Assembly: GCA_030522415.1 (NCBI GenBank)
Contig: CM060109.1
Span: 26,213,801 to 26,277,800 of the forward strand
Direction: 5' to 3'
Source: Channallabes apus
Taxonomy: Eukaryota > Chordata > Actinopteri > Siluriformes > Clariidae
DNA length: 64,000 nucleotides
This document shows positions 1-9,946 of this stretch, one piece after another. Below the pieces are notes generated by a model that had not been told where the DNA came from, made no database searches, and saw only the letters and a program-made list of their open reading frames with translations. The position numbers and the translations under genes were made by a program. Within the stretch, counting starts at the first letter, position 1, and each line of letters starts with the position of its first letter.

Positions 1-798
1 AAAGGAAATATCAAAAGGTCCCTGATCAGCGCGAAGGCACTGAGAGCGTGACAGGACCCAAAATTTCAGCGTTTTGGTCGCCGAGCCACTTAGTTATCAC
101 TTTTGCCTTATGGCACGGTGCTCCATCATGCTGGAAAATGCATTGGTCTTCACCAAACTGTAGTTGGATTGTTGGAAGAAGTTGCTGTTGGAGTGTGTTT
201 TGGTACCATTCTTTATTCATGGCTGTGTTTTTGGGCAAAATTGTGAGTGAGCCCACTCCCTTGGATGAGAAGTAACCCCACACATGAATGGTCTCAGGAT
301 GCTTTACTGTTGACATGACACAGAACTGATGGTAGCGTTCACCTTTTCCTCTCCGGACAACCCTTTTTCCAGATGCCCCAAACAATCGGAAAGCGGCTTG
401 ATTGGAGAATATGACTTTGCCCCAGTCCTCAGCAGTCCATTCACCATACTTTCTACAGAAGATCAATCTGTCCCAGATGTTTTTTTTTTGAGAGAAGTGG
501 CTTCTTTGCTGCCCTTCTTGACACCAGGCCATCTTCCAAAGGTTAACAACTCACCTGAGTTAACAAGGCGATTACTGAAATGATCTCAGCAGGTCCTTTA
601 ATGACAGCAATGAAATGCAGTGGAAAGGTTTTTTTGGGATTAAGTTAATTTTCATGGCAAAGAAGGACTATGCAATTCATCTGATCACTCTTCGTAACAT
701 TCTGGAGTATATGCAAATTGCTATTATAAAAACTTAAGCAGCAACTTTTCCAATTTCCAATATTTATGTAATTCTCAAAACTTTTGTCCACGACTGTA
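1..798 (-). mobile_element. Tc1-like DNA transposon, cut by window edge (Tc1-A)
   Basis: The element runs on the minus strand. Its 5' terminal inverted repeat begins at about 798 next to a TA dinucleotide (797-798) and reads inward, on the minus strand, CAGTCGTGGACAAAAGTTTT. The 3' end lies outside the window, so the second repeat cannot be checked. The transposase remnant inside and the TA border support Tc1/mariner. Confidence 0.85.
26..532 (-). pseudogene. Tc1-like transposase fragment (DDE domain), decayed
   Basis: This 168-residue frame holds the middle of a Tc1-type transposase, the enzyme that cuts and pastes the element through three acidic residues. The first catalytic block, normally WSDESKF-like, reads FSNQAAF around residue 44, so the first aspartate is replaced by asparagine. 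The WGYFSSKGVG block and the second aspartate (IFQHDGAPCHK) are present. The frame is lost before the third acidic block, near the window edge. The N-terminal DNA-binding part is not in this frame. The copy is therefore inactive. Family assignment is firm; the exact subfamily is not determined. Confidence 0.85.
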
Positions 799-1594
799 GT
801 GTCCATGCCGTATTCCTTTGTTCATTAAAAGGCATGTGCTCTGGACATCAAGAGAGTGTCTAGGTGTGACTTGGTGCACCCTCCCCCCCAACTCAGGGTG
901 AAGCTACAATGCATCTGATCTTATGCCTTTTGAAGTTTCCTGCAGCTTTATTTTACAGATGCTCCTTTATGATCACAGATCAGATAAGATTATCGGGATG
1001 GCGACATGCAGGCTGGGAGAGGGACGCTGGAATGTGATCAATTGACTGCTCTGTCTCTTCGGGAGTCATGTTCATCGCTACACCTATATAATATTAATGA
1101 TTTCTTGACTTAAAGTTTCAATCATCATGTCATGTGAATATGAAGTCATCACCAATAATAATGATAGTAAATATAGTAATATGTTTTTGAACTTTTTTTT
1201 TGGTTGACAGCTGACTGCACACAATAAAAGGATGACGGCACATAGAAGCAGACGGAATTTTTCGTTTGCTGCAGGTGGATAATTTAAGTACGGAAACCTG
1301 TACTCTCTATATTTATACATAGCATGAAGGTAAAAAAATTTTATACATAGCATAAAGGTAAAAAACGATAAATGCAGTGTTATCTTGAAACACTGATGTC
1401 AATTGGGATTTGCGACTCCCTGTATTTTATTTTCTGGTCTAAATGGCTCTTTGAGTGTTCAAGGTTGCCAAACCCTGTACAAGGTGTTTATTTTGTAGTT
1501 TATCATCATAATAGTTACATATATTTTCTTAGTTTGTAATCATTTTATTACAAATCAAATGAAGTCCAATTTCCAACTTTGCCATTATCTACTG
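799..1594. other. No recognised gene
   Basis: A+T-rich sequence with a C-run near 884 and short open frames lacking recognisable motifs. I see no coding or RNA feature. Confidence 0.4.
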
Positions 1595-1710
1595 AACCAC
1601 CATTGGGCCAAAATATCTTTGGCTCGCCAATGAGCCAACGTTGGGCCAATGGACAAAATAACATTGGGCCAACTACTGGTGCCAACATTGGACCAATGTA
1701 TGCACTGCCG
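1595..1710. repeat. Degenerate tandem repeat of a palindromic TTGGGCCAA unit
   Basis: TTGGGCCAA occurs at about 1603, 1641 and 1664, with variant TTGGACCAA at about 1688. The core is nearly self-complementary (TTGG..CCAA). Spacing is irregular at roughly 23-38 bases. It looks like a small decayed minisatellite. Confidence 0.6.
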
Positions 1711-1876
1711 TTGACCCTTCAGCAGTTTGCTATCTGGGACATTGTTGAAAGAAAACCATAAGTCGTCCCATTTGCAGTTCCACATGGCTTGTTGCAAAGT
1801 GCAAATGAGACTTCTTGTGGCTTCATTTTAACAAGAAAGCCATTTAGGTGGACATGTCTTGGTAGGTTTGCAGTTG

Positions 1877-1975
1877 TGTCAAGTTAAGTAGGCTTTTATT
1901 GTTATTTGAACCATATACAGTTCAGTACACAGTGAATCGAAGCAATGTTCATCCAGGACCAAGGTGCTACATACT
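1877..1975 (+). repeat. Dispersed interspersed repeat, copy 1
   Basis: A block of about 100 bases (AGTAGGCTTTTATTG... to ...CCAGGACCAAGGTGCTACAT) recurs in inverted orientation at 42597-42684, with scattered substitutions. Two copies 40 kb apart in unrelated surroundings indicate a dispersed repeat family. Its class is unknown to me. Confidence 0.6.
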
Positions 1976-2097
1976 GTATACAGAATATGACATACTAACG
2001 TAAGATCATAAAATTGTAATGTTTTTATTCCTTATTTTTCCTGGTATAATAAATAAAGAATAGCCATGTTTTTATTCATTTGAAAATGTGGTTTAAG
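1976..2097. other. Flank upstream of truncated ERV-A LTR
   Basis: A+T-rich sequence that does not match the upstream part of the 3' LTR of ERV-A, so it marks the break where the 5' LTR lost its U3 start. Confidence 0.4.
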
Positions 2098-2375
2098 TGA
2101 ATAAATAATAAGGTATGGACATCTAGTCTGGGGCAGATAAAGAGTCATGAGTTTGAATGTAGGAACTTCACGTACGGGGCGTTGATTATGTTAACAGAGA
2201 TGTTTGTGTATAAAATAGGTCAACTAGAGAAAGAGATCACCTTTCTCTATGCTGCAACTGTTTGCTGTATGAGACTGGTCCTTCTGCAGAAGTTTAAAAT
2301 AAAACCTTTGTTACTTTGCTCTTACCCAGTGTATGGATTACTTGTCTTTATATTGGTTTCAGAATTTCCACCACA
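2098..2375 (+). repeat. 5' LTR of ERV-A, truncated at its start
   Basis: Matches the 3' part of the LTR at 9168-9601. It includes a TATAAAA-like box near 2212 and AATAAA near 2302, and ends in CCACA. The first part of U3 is absent. Confidence 0.85.
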
Positions 2376-2378
2376 ACT

Positions 2379-2393
2379 TGGCGTTGTCGGCAG
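2379..2393 (+). promoter_or_regulatory. Primer-binding site, tRNA-Ser-like
   Basis: TGGCGTTGTCGGCAG starts three bases after the LTR. From memory of vertebrate tRNA-Ser(AGA) 3' ends, 14 of 15 bases would pair. tRNA choice is inference; the position is typical of a retroviral minus-strand primer site. Confidence 0.55.
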
Positions 2394-2573
2394 TTCTCCG
2401 TGTTTGAGGAGGGCATTGGAGAATCCCGGGGAGGCGTAAGCGCTGACGCCTTGAAGGCTTTTCACTTCATCTCAAACGCTTAATTGGCAATCAAGCGTGA
2501 GAGGACCGGGGATTCACCATGTCACCTCAACACCGGAGTTAAAAGAACTAAAATAGTGTGGTAAGGAATTTTT

Positions 2574-2671
2574 TTAAGTTGTAAGTCTTTAAGTTGTAAT
2601 TGTTAAAGTAAGTTGTAATTGTTAAAGTTAAAGTAAGTTGTAATTGTTAAAGTTAAAGTAAGTTGTAATTA
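2574..2671 (+). repeat. Short tandem repeat in ERV-A leader
   Basis: Roughly four imperfect copies of a unit containing AAGTTGTAATTGTTAAAGT, 19-25 bases long, lie in the untranslated leader. Confidence 0.8.
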
Positions 2672-2904
2672 AGTAAGAAGTGCACTTTCTCACAGTGGCT
2701 GGGATAGATTTAAACTTGGATCTATCACACGAGTCTGGGATTCGTGAAAAGTACCCACAAAAGTGCAAAGGCGCACAAAAGAGAGAGAGATAGGGTACTG
2801 GTTTCGCCTCGTTTCCGAAAAACTTGGCCCCGCAGCAGACGTGCTCGGTGTGAGGACCTCCGGAGGTAAAAGCAAGTCAGAGTGCAGGGTTGCAAGGTGC
2901 ACAC

Positions 2905-3049
2905 GTAAAAGTCAAGAGGACTTTACGGGAAAAACAGTCAAGGGGACTGTTGAGGTAAATTAAGGTAGAGTGTAAAGTGCACCGGTAAAGTCAAGAGGAC
3001 TTTATGGCAGAGTGCAAACCGCTGCACCGGTAGCAGTCAGGGAGACTGT
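2905..3049 (+). other. Four repeated hairpins in ERV-A leader
   Basis: Hairpins at 2905-2926, 2933-2951, 2986-3004 and 3033-3049 share an AGTC/GACT stem core and a five-base purine loop (AAGAG, AAGGG, AAGAG, AGGGA). The pair beyond the core alternates A-T, C-G, A-T, C-G, and the stem is maintained. They lie between primer site and gag start, where retroviral packaging signals sit. RNA function is inference. Confidence 0.6.
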
Positions 3050-3098
3050 GAGAGCTCACTGTGAGTTAGTGGCACGTGTAAATTGACAAGTAAAAATC

Positions 3099-4618
3099 AT
3101 GGGTAACAGCAAAAAAAAAAAAAAAAAAAGATTGTTACGCTTGTGGCGTTCCTTGGTAAAGATAACATCTAAATTATGTTATGAGAAATGTTTGAGAAAT
3201 GTGGAAATCCAGGGAAAACAAAAGAAAAAAAAAAGAGAAATGTAGATTATTAATTACTGAGATTGCTTTTGAGTTGTGGATGTGTGAATCATGTGTAGAT
3301 AGATAATTACAATAACAAAAAGAATAACAAAGTAAACATTAATTGGGTAGGATTTAATATGTGGAAGGCAGAAGCAGAAACAGAAGAGAAAAACGCATAC
3401 AACCTAAAATGCAAGCACAAAACATTGATTCTTTTCAGTGTGTTAAGTCTATTTCAGATCCCGACCTGGACGGCTGCCCCCCGCGACCCCCAGCTATTAG
3501 ACAGATAGCCCCTTCAGCAGATCCAGTAAGACAACATGGACAAGAGACTTCTCGGCAGGCCCAGGCCCCAGCACAGCCAGCACAGCAAGCACGGCTCTGT
3601 CTCCAATTTCATCACATACTCGAACCAAGGCTCAGCTGAAAAGAGAAAAGGCTGATCGACAACCACCACCTGATGACAGCGAGGACGAGAGAGAGGAACT
3701 CTTAGGAGCTACAGGAAGTGTTCATCAAGAAATCACTGCTCCAATGATGGAAGTAGCAGGGGCGGATGGCACAGCGATGCTTGTTCACCGACCATGGACA
3801 ATAAAGGACATCGAAAATGCACATGGACAACTCCCAGACCCGAGAGAGGGGGGAGGACAAAAATTCGGTGATGAAATGAGCAGATTTTGCTCAGAGTTTC
3901 GCCCGACATCTTATGAAATGCGAAGACTTTGGGGAGAAAACTAGGTGCGGACTTTGCAAAGATTAAGTATTCCTGGCCAACGGACAATGTTTTCGCACGG
4001 CGAGCTCAGGCTGATCATGAAGAAAACCAAGCATTTAACGGTTTTGTGGTGTGCCTTACAGCAGCGTGTAAAGAAACGTTCCCAGCAAAAATGGATATGA
4101 CTAAAATATCAATGTGCAAACAACAACCAGGAGAGAGCGTGTCACACTATCTCACCCGTCTCACTGAGGTACATGATGCAAACAGCGGATTGGAGAGGCC
4201 TGCAGACATTTCTGTGGCAGCAATTTCACCGTATGAAGCACATTTGAGGAACAGTTTCATAAATGGATTACAGGAGGACATCGCTCAGAAGGTGAAAAAC
4301 ACATGCGTTGGATGGGACACTGGAAAACTTAGTCTCATTGAACAACATGCAATACACGCGGAAAAGCTGGTATCACAAGAAAAAGATAAGCGCAACAAGA
4401 AGAGAGAAGACCAGAGTGACAATGCACAGCTGGCAGTGTTGCAGATGGTAAGACAAACTGCGGATGTACAGTACAGGAGACGTGGAAGAGGAAGTGGACG
4501 TGGGAGAACAAATGGCTGTTATGCATGCGGAAGTGAAGACCATTGGATTAGAGACTGTCCGAGAAGGAGCAGAGGAGAGGAATGGATTAGGAGAGGTGAG
4601 GATCAGGGTGGAAATTGA
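3099..4618 (+). pseudogene. gag: ERV-A gag (matrix-capsid-nucleocapsid), frameshifted
   Basis: Gag forms the retroviral particle. A start at 3099 reads MGNS followed by a lysine run coded by a poly(A) tract (3111-3129), typical of a myristoylated basic matrix start, but the frame is soon lost. Capsid-like sequence is in one frame at about 3733-3944 (containing RPWTIKDIE and LPDPREGG) and shifts to another at about 3929-4618. The 3' part ends with one CCHC zinc knuckle, CYACGSEDHWIRDC, after an Arg/Gly-rich stretch, as in nucleocapsid. At least two frameshifts make it non-functional. Intervening frames such as 3361-3639 are Pro/Gln-rich and may be matrix-capsid linker. Confidence 0.8.
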
Positions 4619-4689
4619 CAGAAAAAGGCCGGGGGTGTGGGGAGCAGACCCGAAGGAGAGGGTGAGTCAAAAATAATTATTTTTCCTAC

Positions 4690-5100
4690 TAACACTTCTT
4701 GCTCTGATCGCAATGAAGAAAAGCTTGCTATCTTTTTCAGTGATTCAATTCACGTTTGTATCTTAGAAACATCCACACATGCTACGTATGATCTTGAAGT
4801 ATACAGTATCAGTAAAATGCCAACAATGGAATTGCAGCTCCATGACAAACAAAATTCATTTAGCTACATTCCATGCAGGTCATTCAGTCATTAAAGTGTG
4901 TGAATTTGACAGTTTAGTGAAACAGAGTGGCAGATTCCTGAACTCTGTGGGCACTTCAGGACATGCAGCTGAAAAGAGCCTCATAAAGACAAGCGTGTGG
5001 CTTTTTCCAGATGTACATGATAAATTTAGATTTTTTGCTCTTATTGCTGCCCAGTAAATCTATTGGGGTGAAGATTTCATATGTAAATTAGGTATAAAAC
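4690..5100 (+). pseudogene. ERV-A protease remnant
   Basis: Downstream of the zinc knuckle, weakly conserved frames include a stretch near 4951 (SVGTSGHAAEK) and one near 5060-5095 (GEDFICKLGIKL) resembling the C-terminal LGRDLL-KLG motif of retroviral aspartic proteases. The catalytic DTG box is not seen. The match is motif-level only; no intact domain remains. Confidence 0.4.
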
Positions 5101-6805
5101 TCTTGAGACTAAACCAGTATTGAGCCTGAGGATTTCACTCTTGTGAAATGTGATCCGTTGCCCCTGTTGTATGTGTATGAATGGAAGCTCTGCACTTCAA
5201 CTGTGAGTTCAGTAAATGCTACAGTGATAGACAAATATATACCAGTAAACACATTATGATATTAGATATGTGTCACATATCTCATTTTTTTAAAGATAAG
5301 CTCAGATGTGTAGTTAATGTAGAGATAAGGAGTGTGCACATGAGAAAATGTAGCACAAGTGTCACAGTAATCACAGTAGGGACACCCCTAATGTGTTATT
5401 GGATAAAAGTAATAAGGATGAGGAAAAAAATAACTAAATAAATAAATATTGGGCGTTTGAGTGACATGTGGTATGAATGAGAGTGATTGAGAATGAACGT
5501 CTTATCTGACATTACATTACAGCCACAGAGAAACAAATGCTGATGCAATGCTGAAAAATAATGTGTTAAAGTATAAAAGAACTGTATATATTACAGTACT
5601 TACAGTCACAAGACCTGGCCAGGCAGAAAAAATTAAGTTATCAGCATGCGGAACTTTTTCTTTTCTTTTATAAAAAGAATTTGTTTATAATTACTCACTA
5701 AAATGTACGGGCTAATGGCAAGCACGATGTAGGTTTAATTAAGGGAAGTGAACTGGCGGTGATCACCCCAAAGTAAAATTTAGGCCCTACAAACTTCATA
5801 CTGTATCTACCCGAGTCTTTAACTGAAATAATTCCAGTGTTTAATTCTTTATTTTAAAGCTGTTGTCATGGTAAACATCAGCAACTTCTTATTGTCCAGC
5901 AGAACAAGGTCATAAAGCAAACCATATAAAATCTACAATTCGTACATACAAGTATATCTTAGGTCAAATTGTTTTGGGACAAGATAAAACTTTGGATCCA
6001 AGTACAGTAGTAGTCCAAAATATTCTAAAACAAATAAGAAAATTGACGCTAAAGTAGAAATGTAAAAAGTAAAAGTGTTTTATTGCAGAAAAGTTAATTT
6101 GATCTATACAATCCTCGAGGCCCCAGTGAGCTATACACTCATGGGAAGGGTCTACTGGCCCACAGTGCACTTAGCTGAACTCCGGAAGCAAGAATAATCT
6201 TTAATTGAATCAAATTTGGCAGTATAAACTACTTTAATATTGGACATTTCAAATTATAAAAGGCCTTTTACAAAAACTGTTGATGAAAAGAATTGTTGCA
6301 TGATTTCAGACTGGCTGCAGAAAAAAACAGAGACAGAGAGAAACAATGAGATCTTTATCTCACTTCTCAGCCAAATCAGATCCTGTAGCAGCAGCATCAC
6401 CCATGTGTTTATGTCCAGTACCAGAAGCTGAGAAGGCAGGTATAGAATAAAGATATATAGTGGGCTACAGTAATTTGACATTTCTAGTTCATGAAGTTTC
6501 AGTATCTTTTATACAGAGAAGAATCACACTTATTTGCAACAGAGTGGTTAAAGTACAATACTAAATTATAAATATCAATGTGGAAAGATGTATAGATCTA
6601 ACCCTCTAACTCTTTTCTTTCACTGTTAAACAACTTTGTTCCACTAGGATTGATCCACAGTAAGCGCCACTACAGAATCCGGATATAAAATGAACGTGGA
6701 TGGAACAATATTTTGTGATAGAGAAATAGGTGCTAACAGGAGTTTGTCATAGTTATAGCACATGAAATTTAAATAGTGTAAATGTAATGCTCAAACTAAC
6801 AAATT
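5101..6805. other. ERV-A interior, polymerase core not recognisable
   Basis: No YxDD box or other reverse-transcriptase motif was found on either strand. The stretch has many stops and A+T-rich patches. It is probably decayed or replaced pol sequence. Confidence 0.4.
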
Positions 6806-7440
6806 ATATTCTATTTCAGAAAAGCAGATGCAGCAGTGAAGGCCGTGGCCAAACTTCCCCTTTCCTATAACCATAACATGTGTGTGTCTAATGCTCTCAC
6901 CCCCACAGCTAACCTTGAAGAGCTTCAGAGCTACAGTCACTCCAGGAGAGGAAACACTCTGGAGAAAAGCGGGATGTGTTTTGACAGAAGGGGTTTGGTA
7001 CGACCCCAATCACAAGCCGTGTCTACCTATAAAGCTATTTCTTTCTATGCTAAGTTGACACACGTGTAAGGACCATGTGTCAAAAGGGGGAATAAGCGAT
7101 AGTATGTGCATTTGTGTTTCTAATAACATACTGTACTGTAGATAAAGGAATTAAGATGAAGCCAGAGCACACGAAAAGTAAAAGGACATTGTGAAGATGA
7201 AATGTTATGTTATTGTGCAAAACTCTTTGAGGATTTATTTTTAATACAGGCCCACTGACAGTGCTCCTAACACCACAAAAAGAAGTCAAAGTAGTGGAAA
7301 CAGAGATGAGGGTACACGCCAGCTACCCCAAACATGTTCCAGAACCTAAGAGAAAACAACACAGAGGTCAACAAGGGTGAACAGTGATGTGCTAGTAACC
7401 TCTCCTGTGAACCCCAACAGACCCTCACCTGCACGCAAAG
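6806..7440 (+). pseudogene. ERV-A RNase H end and integrase remnants
   Basis: 6815-7080 reads ADAAVKAVAKLPL and later FYAKLTHV, which resembles the end of RNase H and the start of the integrase zinc finger, where a His-containing LTHG-HV block is expected. 7256-7350 resembles the C-terminal integrase SH3-like domain (TVLLTPQKEVKV, VHASYPKHVPEP). The catalytic core between them is missing. Order and spacing relative to env fit pol. The identification rests on short motifs. Confidence 0.5.
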
Positions 7441-7681
7441 TGCATGGGTCAGAAGAACCAACTAGAGTGGACAGAAACAACGCAGAACCACGACTCTCCA
7501 ATCAAATTCATCACAACAATAAGTACACTACATTTGAGGACAACACATGAAGAAATTGTAAGGTGTCAAAGTAGCAGTAGCACTGAGTAACATTGGTGAC
7601 ATATAAAAGTAATTAGAGTTAAAAGTAAGTGTTGTAACTACTGACAGGATAGAAGACTGTTTTAGAGGACGGAGTATATTA

Positions 7682-8779
7682 GTGACTGAGATTATTCACA
7701 CTACAGACATTGAATTAGCTGGACTGGACCCTTGGTTACAAATGAGAAAACACCCCAAAGCAATTTGGGTAACTTTAGGAATAATAATAGTTATGGTTAC
7801 CCTGATGTGCCTACTTATTGAGAATTCAGAGAGAAACGGCGATGGTAAAGTCTATTTAACAAACTCAAGCCACATGCATTTAACTAGAATAAAGAGAAGA
7901 GACAGCATGATAAAAAGGCATAACACTAATCTCAATAGATGTGCAGGGAAATTGGGAATGTGCCCTATCATTAGACATTGCTGATAATATAACAGACATA
8001 CACAACCTCTTGTGTTGTGTATGCCATGTCATGTCCTCGGGCTGGGTAGCACTGCCCCTAAATAATGTCACAGCAGCAGAAGCAAATGCAGACAACACGT
8101 CTTGTATTATACCGATAACCACCATGGCCATCTTACAGATATCTGAATACTACAAACAAACAGGGAGGCCAAACCCAGCCGTCCCTGAGTGTAATTATTC
8201 CAATAACCTATGTTTTGATGCCCCAGGGAGCTATTGCTCCCCATTGCCTGTTAAGGTATTTCAATTGGACAGGCTCATGTTATCCTGCATATGTAACTCC
8301 TAGTGTGTCAGTACACACAGAAAATCCGTGGGGGCCACAGATGTCAGAGAATATAAGAAAAAGAGATGTCCCTATTAAATTTCATGGTTACACTTTAGGA
8401 AACCCATGGACTAGCCCAGGAGCAAATGTAGGCTGGTCACTCTTCCTCGGCGGAGGAGCAGCTGTAGCCCTAAACAAGGTAAATGGTTTAGCATACATGT
8501 TACTAATACTAAAAAATGACACCGTAAAGGCCTTTCACGCCTTTCAATGACGATCATCAGAATATCAGCAACATCATAAACCGCATGAAGAAGGCTTTGC
8601 AACCACCTCCCCAAGTAGAGTCTTGGATCTCGTGGTTAACGCAATTATGGGGAGGCTGGGGTTATTGGCTGGTTTATAGTGTTCTACCAATTGGGATTAT
8701 AATCTTGTTAGGCCTCTGTATAACACCCTGTATTTGCAGATGTATACAGGGACTAGTTCTGAACACAGTAAATTATTAA
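7682..8779 (+). pseudogene. env: ERV-A envelope glycoprotein, frameshifted
   Basis: Three overlapping frames together look like a retroviral envelope. 7682-7984 has an N-terminal hydrophobic segment (residues about 28-46) and a basic RIKRR site. 7941-8303 and 8215-8550 carry several N-glycosylation sites, a second basic RKR site and a Gly/Ala-rich hydrophobic stretch resembling a fusion peptide (GWSLFLGGGAAVAL). 8585-8779 ends with a Trp-rich membrane-proximal part, a membrane segment and a short Cys-rich tail, as in a transmembrane subunit. At least two frameshifts break it. It sits between the integrase remnant and the polypurine tract, as expected for env. Confidence 0.7.
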
Positions 8780-9150
8780 ATGTTAAGACAGACTGACAAC
8801 ATAGAACGGAAAACGGACTGGGACGACCCGACTTCTGACAGAGTTCAAAATTCCGGTGACTATCATTTTGAATGTTTAGATCATGATATGGAAGAAGACA
8901 TAATGTAAATCTTTAGAGAAATGTCAAGCATGTATATTTAAGTAGGTTGCAAAATTTTTTTTTATGCTTTTGTGTCGGGGGTCTGGCCCCATAAAGACAG
9001 CTGTAGTGTCCTCTGTGTGCATTAGAGTGCTAGTGATGATGTTGTTAAAAACCCAGGTGGGAGAGAGAATATCTGATGAAATTTACCTAATGCATAGCTT
9101 ATTAGTATTGTTTTGAATTGTAGAATTAAAATATTTAGGTTGTCATAGAA
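8780..9150. other. Region between env and 3' LTR of ERV-A
   Basis: No accessory gene is recognisable; short frames only. Confidence 0.5.
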
Positions 9151-9167
9151 TGACAAAAGGGGGAAAT
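9151..9167 (+). promoter_or_regulatory. Polypurine tract of ERV-A
   Basis: AAAAGGGGGAAA lies directly before the 3' LTR, the usual site of plus-strand priming. Confidence 0.8.
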
Positions 9168-9601
9168 TGTAATGGAAAAATCATATTTTAATTATATGTA
9201 TTAATTCTATTTGATTCTTGTAGTAATTGTGTAACGTAGGCCTTAGAAGTTTGAACTTAGTTGTCGAAGCTTAGAGACACAAGGCCGAGAACAGAATAGA
9301 AACAACCTGATTGTAGTTGTCCCTGAATAAATGATAAGGTATGGACATCTAGTCTGGGGCAGATAAAGAGTCATGAGTTTGAATGTAGGAACTTCACGTA
9401 CGGGGCGTTGATTATGTTAACAGAGATGTTTGTGTATAAAATAGGTCAGCTAGAGAAAGAGATCACCTTTCTCTATGCTGCAACTGTTTGCTGTATGAGA
9501 CTGGTCCTTCTGCAGAAGTTTAAAATAAAACCTTTGTTACTTTGCTCTTACCCAGTGTATGGATTACTTGTCTTTATATTGGTTTCAGAATTTCCACCAC
9601 A
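9168..9601 (+). repeat. 3' LTR of ERV-A
   Basis: Begins TGTAATGG after the polypurine tract and ends CCACA. About 434 bases; its last ~275 match 2098-2375 almost exactly. TATAAAA and AATAAA boxes are present. Confidence 0.85.
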
Positions 9602-9902
9602 AGGGTTTGCTGACCAAGCATTTATCTTCTTTAAATAACTGTTGTTCATACTTTTATTTAGAAAAATTAAGACCAATTAGGATGCTGTCTCCTCTGATGT
9701 ACTGCCTGTGAGAAACAATGTTCTTGCAATTTTAATTAATTAAAGTATTAATATTGCCATGTTTGTAGCATATTTTCAAGTCCCCAGAACACAAATTTCA
9801 GCATGACGTATTGTGGATCAAAATGTTAATTGCAGTCTTTGCTCAAACTGCAGTGGCGGCTGCCCTAAGACTACAAGGGAAGCTCAGCTTCCCCTACTAT
9901 GT

Positions 9903-9920
9903 CAGAAAATAAATGCTCAT
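9903..9920. repeat. Target-site duplication of the RTE LINE, left copy
   Basis: CAGAAAATAAATGCTCAT, 18 bases, is repeated exactly at 33047-33064. It brackets the two halves of the LINE. Confidence 0.9.
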
Positions 9921-9946
9921 CTTCTTTGTCTTTCGGCTGTTCCCTT

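Larger units (their letters stand above)
2098..9601 (+). mobile_element. ERV-A: decayed endogenous retrovirus with gag, pro/pol scraps and env
   Basis: Two nearly identical LTR segments (2098-2375 and 9168-9601) bracket, in order, a primer-binding site, a leader, a gag relic with one zinc knuckle, protease and integrase scraps, a broken env and a polypurine tract. The 5' LTR lacks about 150 bases of its start. The shared LTR parts differ at very few positions (for example A/G near 2223 versus 9449), so the insertion is not ancient, yet the interior is badly decayed and the polymerase core is missing. This suggests that a defective genome was copied, or that gene conversion kept the LTRs alike. 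Confidence 0.85.

Noticed and set aside
6791..7461. Minus-strand frames over the integrase remnant
   Set aside because: Opposite to recognisable pol motifs on the plus strand; no motifs of their own.
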